Source: an uncultured Muribaculaceae bacterium (GTDB taxonomy: Bacteria; Bacteroidota; Bacteroidia; Bacteroidales; Muribaculaceae). Taken from it: a stretch of 35,317 nt of DNA. Made by a program: the position numbers and the translations under genes. Positions 31,282 to 35,317 of this stretch are shown piece after piece; position 1 is the stretch's first letter; each line of letters starts with the position of its first letter. The notes beneath the pieces were generated by a model. The model was not told the DNA's origin. It ran no database searches and saw only the letters and a program-made list of their open reading frames with translations. The stretch covers positions 1 through 35,317 of the forward strand of contig CAJUCQ010000033.1 of NCBI GenBank assembly GCA_910584905.1, in the 5' to 3' direction.

Positions 31282-34200
31282 CTATGCTTTCGGGGGCGGC
31301 GTGGAGCCGAATACTTTGGCGAGATGTTTTTCGCGGAAGCGTTCGAGCAGTTCCCAAAAATTCGGGACGAACAGTGTGCCGAGGATTGCGTTCACGGCCA
31401 TGCCGAAAACGACGGCAGTGCCCAGCGACACGCGCGAGGCGGCGCCCGCTCCGCTTGCGAACAGCATCGGCATGACTCCGAAGACGAAGGCAAGCGCCGT
31501 CATCATAATCGGTCTCAGACGGATGGACCCGGCGTCCTGCGCCGCTGTGCGGATGTCGTTTCCGACTTTACGGAAGTCCATGGCGTATTCTACTATGAGG
31601 ATGGCGTTTTTGGCGGCCATGCCAAGCAGGAGGATAATGCCTATCTGAGTGTAAATGCTGATGCTTTGGCTCATGAATATGCTTCCGAGCACGGTGCCGA
31701 GGATAGCCGTAGGCGTTGTAATGATTACGGCGAGAGGGTCGGTCCAGCTTTCATATTGGGCGGCCAGCACGAGGAATGTTATTATGAGGGCGAAAATGAG
31801 TGTCATGGATATGGTGGTGCCGGCTTCGGTCTCCTGATAGGCTTCGCCGGTCCAAGCGTAAGAATACGACGTTCCGGCCACATTTCTGAACATCTCCTCC
31901 ATAGCCTTGATGCCGGCCGAGGAGCTGACGTGCGGGGCCGTAGTGGCCGTCACGGCCGCTGTCGTGTACATGTTGTAGCGGTCGACGTTGCTTTGCCCCA
32001 TTACTTCGTCGACGGTGGCGAACGAGCTGAACGGCACCATTTCGCCGTCGGCGTTGCGAACCGTCAGGTTGAGGATGTCGCCTATATTCTCGCGGGCGAG
32101 AGCTTGGGCGGCGACGTTGACCTGATATACGCGGCCGAACTTGACGATATCATTGACGTATGTTCCGCCCATGAATCGTGAAAGAGTAGAGTAGACGCCT
32201 TCGAGGGTCAGCCCTTGCATCTTCACCTTCTCGCGGTTGATGTTGACGGTGTATTGAGGCACTTCACCCTGATAGAGCGATGTCACGCGTTCGATTTCAG
32301 GATATTTCGCCGCTTCGTCCTGAAGCGCGGCCACAGTGGCGGCCATTTCGCGGGGTCCGAGGTTGTTGATGTCGAGAATCTGCATCTGCAGCCCGGAGCT
32401 GTTGCCGAGACCCGGGATAGCCGGCGGGTTTACTGAAAATACAATTGCCTCCTGAACTCCGGCGGCTATTTCGTCGACTTTTGCCATTATGGCATCGACG
32501 CTTTTGCTCTTGCCCCGTCGCTCGCTCCACGGTTTGAGGACGACGAAGAAGCTGCCGAGGTTTGACCCTGCACCCCCGCCGAGGAACGAGTTTCCGGCGA
32601 CCGAAATCACATCCTTCACCTCGGGGATTTTCTCGATTTCGGCGCTGAGTTTTTTCATCAGGCTTTCAGTGCGGTTAAGAGAGGCGTTTGCCGGGAGCTG
32701 AACGGAGGTAAGGAAATATCCCATGTCTTCCGACGGGACGTAGCTCGACGGACGGCGAGTAAAGCCCCAGAAAGCCGCGGCGCAGATGGCCGCGAAGACA
32801 ATAAGGGCCGCCAGCGGATGGCGGAGCATTTTCCCGACGATACGGTCGTAGCCGTTGTTGAAGCGCGGCCAAAGGCGGTTGAACCAACGGTAGACAAAAA
32901 AGCGGCTTTCGCCTCCGGAGGGCTTGAGGAAGAGGGCACACATCGCCGGTGTAAAGGTCAGGGCGTTAAGGCCCGAAAATGCTGTTGACACGGCGATAGT
33001 GAGCGCAAACTGTTTGTATAGCTGACCGGTGATGCCGGAAATGAACGCCGTGGGGATAAACACCGAGAGGAGCACGAGCACTTCGCCGACGACAGGCCCC
33101 TGAAGCTCGCTCATGGCTTTTTCAGCCGCTTGCCGGGAGGAGAGCTTGCCTTTGTCGACCAAGCGCGCACAGTCCTCGACGACGACAATGGCGTCGTCCA
33201 CGACGATTGCGATGGCAAGGACCAGACCGAATAGGGTGAGGGTGTTGATTGTGAATCCCATCACCTTCATCACGGCGAAAGTGGCTATGAGTGACACAGG
33301 AATCGTAAGCATCGGAATCACCACGGCGCGCCAGCTCTGAAGGAAGAGCATAATCACGAGCATGACGATTACGGTCGTTTCGACAAAGGTGACGAGCACT
33401 TCGTCGATGGAGGCTGTGACAAAGTCGGTGGTGTCGAGGATGACGCTGTATTTGATGTCTTTGGGAAAGTACTCGGCGAGCTCGTCCATCTTTTTCTCAA
33501 CAGCCTTGGCCACGGATAAGGCGTTAGCTCCCGGGAGCTGATATACGCCTATGAGGCCGGCGTCGTGGCCTGATACGGAGCTGACCATCGAGTATGATTG
33601 CGAGCCGAGGTCGATGTCGGCGATGTCGCCGAGGCGCAGGAGCGAGCCGTCGGAGCCTGTACGGATCATGATGTTTTCAAACTCCTCGACAGTGTTCAGT
33701 CGGCCTTGGGCCGTGAGGGTGAACTGGAATTGGTTGTCGGCGGCTTCGGGCGGGGCACCGACAGTGCCTGCGGATACAGCCATGTTCTGGCTTTGTATGG
33801 CGGAGAGCACGTCGTCGGACGTGAGTCCGCGGACTCGCATCTTTTCGGGGTCGAGCCATACGCGCATGCTGTAGTCGCCGGCGCCGAAGGCATCGACACC
33901 GCCCACGCCGTCGATGCGCGAGAGCGCGTCGACGATGTTGAGTTGGGCGTAGTTGGTGAGATAGAGGCCGTCGTAGAGGTCCGGCCGGTCGGTCTCGAGG
34001 GCGATGAAAAGTATTATGTCGGATGAGCGCGACATCACGTTCACGCCCTGCTGTTTCACGGCGGCGGGGAGTGTCGGTTCGGCCATTGACACGCGGTTCT
34101 GCACCTTTACGGCTGCGTTGTCGAGGTCCGTGCCGTTTTCGAATGTGACAGTGAGCATGTACGAGCCGTCAGAGCCGCAGCTTGAGCTCATATACATCAT

Positions 34201-34425
34201 GCCTTCGACGCCGTTGACCTGCTGTTCGATAGGGGCGCCGACGGTCTCGGCCACTGTTTTGGCGTCCGCGCCCGGGTAGTTTGCGGCCACCATTACAGTC
34301 GGAGGCGTGATGTCGGGATACTGTGCCACGGGCAGGGACCTGACTGTCATCAGGCCTGCAATGACCATTATTACGGCCAGAACGGTGGCGAATATAGGCC
34401 TGTCAATGAAGAATCTGCTGAACAT
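31282..34425 (-). CDS. RND efflux transporter permease (HAE1/AcrB type)
   Basis: A 1047-residue inner-membrane proton/drug antiporter subunit of a tripartite efflux pump. The start MFSRFFIDRPIFATVLAVIM is the canonical first helix of the HAE1 family. Proton-relay residues are intact: Asp410 and Asp411 in AIVVDDAIVVVE and Lys939 in GMAAKNAILIVEYA, aligning with Asp407/Asp408 and Lys940 of E. coli AcrB. Two large periplasmic loops follow TM1 and TM7, as in the family. Substrates cannot be predicted. It lies 18 nt downstream of the adaptor gene, so it depends on that operon's promoter, which is outside or disrupted. The pump may therefore be silent or driven from an IS promoter. Confidence 0.95.
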   Translation of the reverse strand: MFSRFFIDRPIFATVLAVIMVIAGLMTVRSLPVAQYPDITPPTVMVAANYPGADAKTVAETVGAPIEQQVNGVEGMMYMSSSCGSDGSYMLTVTFENGTDLDNAAVKVQNRVSMAEPTLPAAVKQQGVNVMSRSSDIILFIALETDRPDLYDGLYLTNYAQLNIVDALSRIDGVGGVDAFGAGDYSMRVWLDPEKMRVRGLTSDDVLSAIQSQNMAVSAGTVGAPPEAADNQFQFTLTAQGRLNTVEEFENIMIRTGSDGSLLRLGDIADIDLGSQSYSMVSSVSGHDAGLIGVYQLPGANALSVAKAVEKKMDELAEYFPKDIKYSVILDTTDFVTASIDEVLVTFVETTVIVMLVIMLFLQSWRAVVIPMLTIPVSLIATFAVMKVMGFTINTLTLFGLVLAIAIVVDDAIVVVEDCARLVDKGKLSSRQAAEKAMSELQGPVVGEVLVLLSVFIPTAFISGITGQLYKQFALTIAVSTAFSGLNALTFTPAMCALFLKPSGGESRFFVYRWFNRLWPRFNNGYDRIVGKMLRHPLAALIVFAAICAAAFWGFTRRPSSYVPSEDMGYFLTSVQLPANASLNRTESLMKKLSAEIEKIPEVKDVISVAGNSFLGGGAGSNLGSFFVVLKPWSERRGKSKSVDAIMAKVDEIAAGVQEAIVFSVNPPAIPGLGNSSGLQMQILDINNLGPREMAATVAALQDEAAKYPEIERVTSLYQGEVPQYTVNINREKVKMQGLTLEGVYSTLSRFMGGTYVNDIVKFGRVYQVNVAAQALARENIGDILNLTVRNADGEMVPFSSFATVDEVMGQSNVDRYNMYTTAAVTATTAPHVSSSAGIKAMEEMFRNVAGTSYSYAWTGEAYQETEAGTTISMTLIFALIITFLVLAAQYESWTDPLAVIITTPTAILGTVLGSIFMSQSISIYTQIGIILLLGMAAKNAILIVEYAMDFRKVGNDIRTAAQDAGSIRLRPIMMTALAFVFGVMPMLFASGAGAASRVSLGTAVVFGMAVNAILGTLFVPNFWELLERFREKHLAKVFGSTPPPKA

Positions 34426-34443
34426 GGTGATGCGCTTGCCTGA

Positions 34444-35199
34444 TTAGTGGACAATTTTTGCGTTTACGGTTTCGCCGTCGCGGACTTTGAGCAGGGCTTT
34501 GGTCACGTAGCGGTCGTGCGGTCCGAGTCCCGAGGTTATAATCCGCATGGTGTCGTTGACAAGTTCGCCGACCTCGACAGGCGTATATACCACCTTCGAC
34601 GAGTCGTTGACCGTATATACATATTTGCCTCGTTGGTCCGTTGCGATGGAAGCATCTTTTACGAGCACGGCTTGGGGGTCAGTGGCATAGGGGAGCGAGA
34701 GCTCGGCGTACATGCCGCTGCGGAGTTCGTCGTAGGGGTTTTGGACTGTTGCGCGCACGAGGAGCGTGCCGGTGGCTTTATCAATTTCAGGAGCCATGTA
34801 GCTCAGGGCGCATGTGTAGCGGTGAGGGATGGAGTCGGAGAACGAAAGCGGGATATGCTCAAGGTCCACGCCGAGGGCCTGCGACTTGTTGCGGAGCATG
34901 TCGATATAGCTTTTGTCCGGGATATGGAAGTTTACGTTGAGAGAGGAGTTATCGAAAATGTCGGCGAGCGCTACGGGGGAGCCTTCGCCGGAGAGATAGG
35001 CGCCGTCGTTGAAGTTCGAAAGGCTCACCGACCCGTCGAACGGCGCCACTACGGTGCAGTAGCTGAGGTTGGTCCGCGCCTGCTCGACGGCGGCTTCGGC
35101 GTTTCGGACGGCGGCTTCAGCCTCGCGCAGGGCGCTCTTTGCCTGTTCTACTTCCATGGCGCTGACGGCGTCGCTCTCAAGGGCGCGTTTCACCGCGGC
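34444..35199 (-). pseudogene. RND periplasmic adaptor (MFP), N-terminal part missing
   Basis: C-terminal about 250 residues of a membrane-fusion protein linking the permease to an outer-membrane channel. Visible parts: the second helix of the alpha-hairpin (SDAVSAMEVEQAKSALREAEAAV), the lipoyl/beta-barrel segment (YCTVVAPFDGSVSLSNFNDGAYLSG), and a complete C-terminal membrane-proximal domain. Missing are the signal peptide, the first half of the lipoyl domain and the first hairpin helix (roughly 120-130 residues). The homologous reading (A-A-V-K-R-A-L-E) continues upstream of the only GTG that could be called a start. Within four codons of that GTG the frame then hits a TAG in unrelated sequence (35207-35209). 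An IS insertion, or a junction at the contig edge, broke the gene. Confidence 0.8.
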
Positions 35200-35317
35200 G
35201 CAATGCTATTAACTTATGGCAATGTTATCAAAAACGGCCATGGCCGGTTATGTGTTATAAATTAGAACCAACACTTACCGACCATGGCTACTGAATCTAC
35301 TATTATAAACGTCTTAA
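35200..35317 (+). mobile_element. Probable left end of an insertion sequence (truncated by window edge)
   Basis: Sequence right of about 35200 breaks the adaptor gene and is visibly more A+T-rich than its surroundings. It contains a short direct repeat GCAATG (35200-35205 and 35219-35224), a perfect palindrome CGGCCATGGCCG (35235-35246), and the beginning of a rightward open frame. This fits the terminal ~85 bp of an IS before its transposase gene. The family is not recognised, the exact border is uncertain by a few bases, and no target duplication can be seen because the other end is absent. Confidence 0.5.
35284..35317 (+). CDS. Start of an open frame, possible transposase (partial)
   Basis: ATG at 35284 opens a frame beginning MATESTIINVL, which runs off the window. 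Only 11 codons are visible, so function rests on context: it lies inside sequence that interrupts the adaptor gene, where a transposase would be expected. Confidence 0.3.
   Translation, partial: MATESTIINVL

Noticed and set aside
35187..35193. GTG at 35193 as the true start of the adaptor gene
   Set aside because: Adaptor-like codons (Ala-Ala) continue upstream of it, and the product would lack a signal peptide and half of the hairpin, so it is an internal codon of a truncated gene.

Overview
The window looks like a chromosomal segment from a Bacteroidales bacterium, plausibly Muribaculaceae-like. The family level is inferred; the order is better supported. Reasons: G+C is high for the order. 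Shine-Dalgarno sequences are essentially absent. Transcription starts carry the Bacteroidetes promoter TTG-N19/20-TAnnTTTG, several with exactly 20 nt spacing. Several proteins are Bacteroidetes-type versions: long NusB, YbbR directly before coaE, a coiled-coil C4 zinc-ribbon protein, a PG_1098-type methyltransferase, and an LpxK-based lipid A pathway. No phage, CRISPR array, restriction system or secretion cluster is visible. Most of the window is housekeeping DNA.

Layout. 1-540: an array of palindromic intergenic repeats. 559-4203: aspS, a Nif3-family gene and a zinc-ribbon gene, ending at a terminator. 4301-5437: an NlpC/P60 lipoprotein gene, then tRNA-Ser(CGA) with its own promoter and terminator. 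5518-5778: a second palindromic repeat locus. 5915-12607: leftward genes gdhA, a C_GCAxxG_C_C protein, a THUMP-like methyltransferase, pgk and a secreted metallophosphatase-propeller protein. A short predicted RNA unit (promoter then terminator, about 60 nt) lies between the methyltransferase and the C_GCAxxG gene. 12800-17894: sppA, lpxK, punA, thiL, rightward from a promoter divergent to the phosphatase. 17897-29038: nusB, yajC, ybbR, coaE, a lipoprotein gene, pepT, miaA, a SNF2 ATPase and an uncharacterised 606-residue partner, all rightward and closely spaced. 29116-31248: tex. 31282-35199: leftward RND efflux permease and the C-terminal part of its adaptor. The adaptor reading frame breaks abruptly near 35200 where unrelated, A+T-richer sequence starts, probably an insertion-sequence end.

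How the genes fit together. Envelope and membrane functions recur: SppA, LpxK, YajC, YbbR, the RND pump and two lipoproteins. They are mixed with translation and RNA factors (AspRS, tRNA-Ser, MiaA, NusB, Tex) and central metabolism (Gdh, Pgk, purine phosphorylase, ThiL, CoaE). I did not find a clearly new multi-gene defence or mobile system.

The observations I rate highest are: (i) the dispersed palindrome family with compensatory arm changes; (ii) an apparent internal duplication in NusB; (iii) the short promoter-to-terminator RNA unit at 7825-7926; (iv) the tightly coupled SNF2 ATPase and unknown protein; (v) an Asp in place of the base-recognition Asn in the purine nucleoside phosphorylase; and (vi) the interrupted RND adaptor at the right edge.
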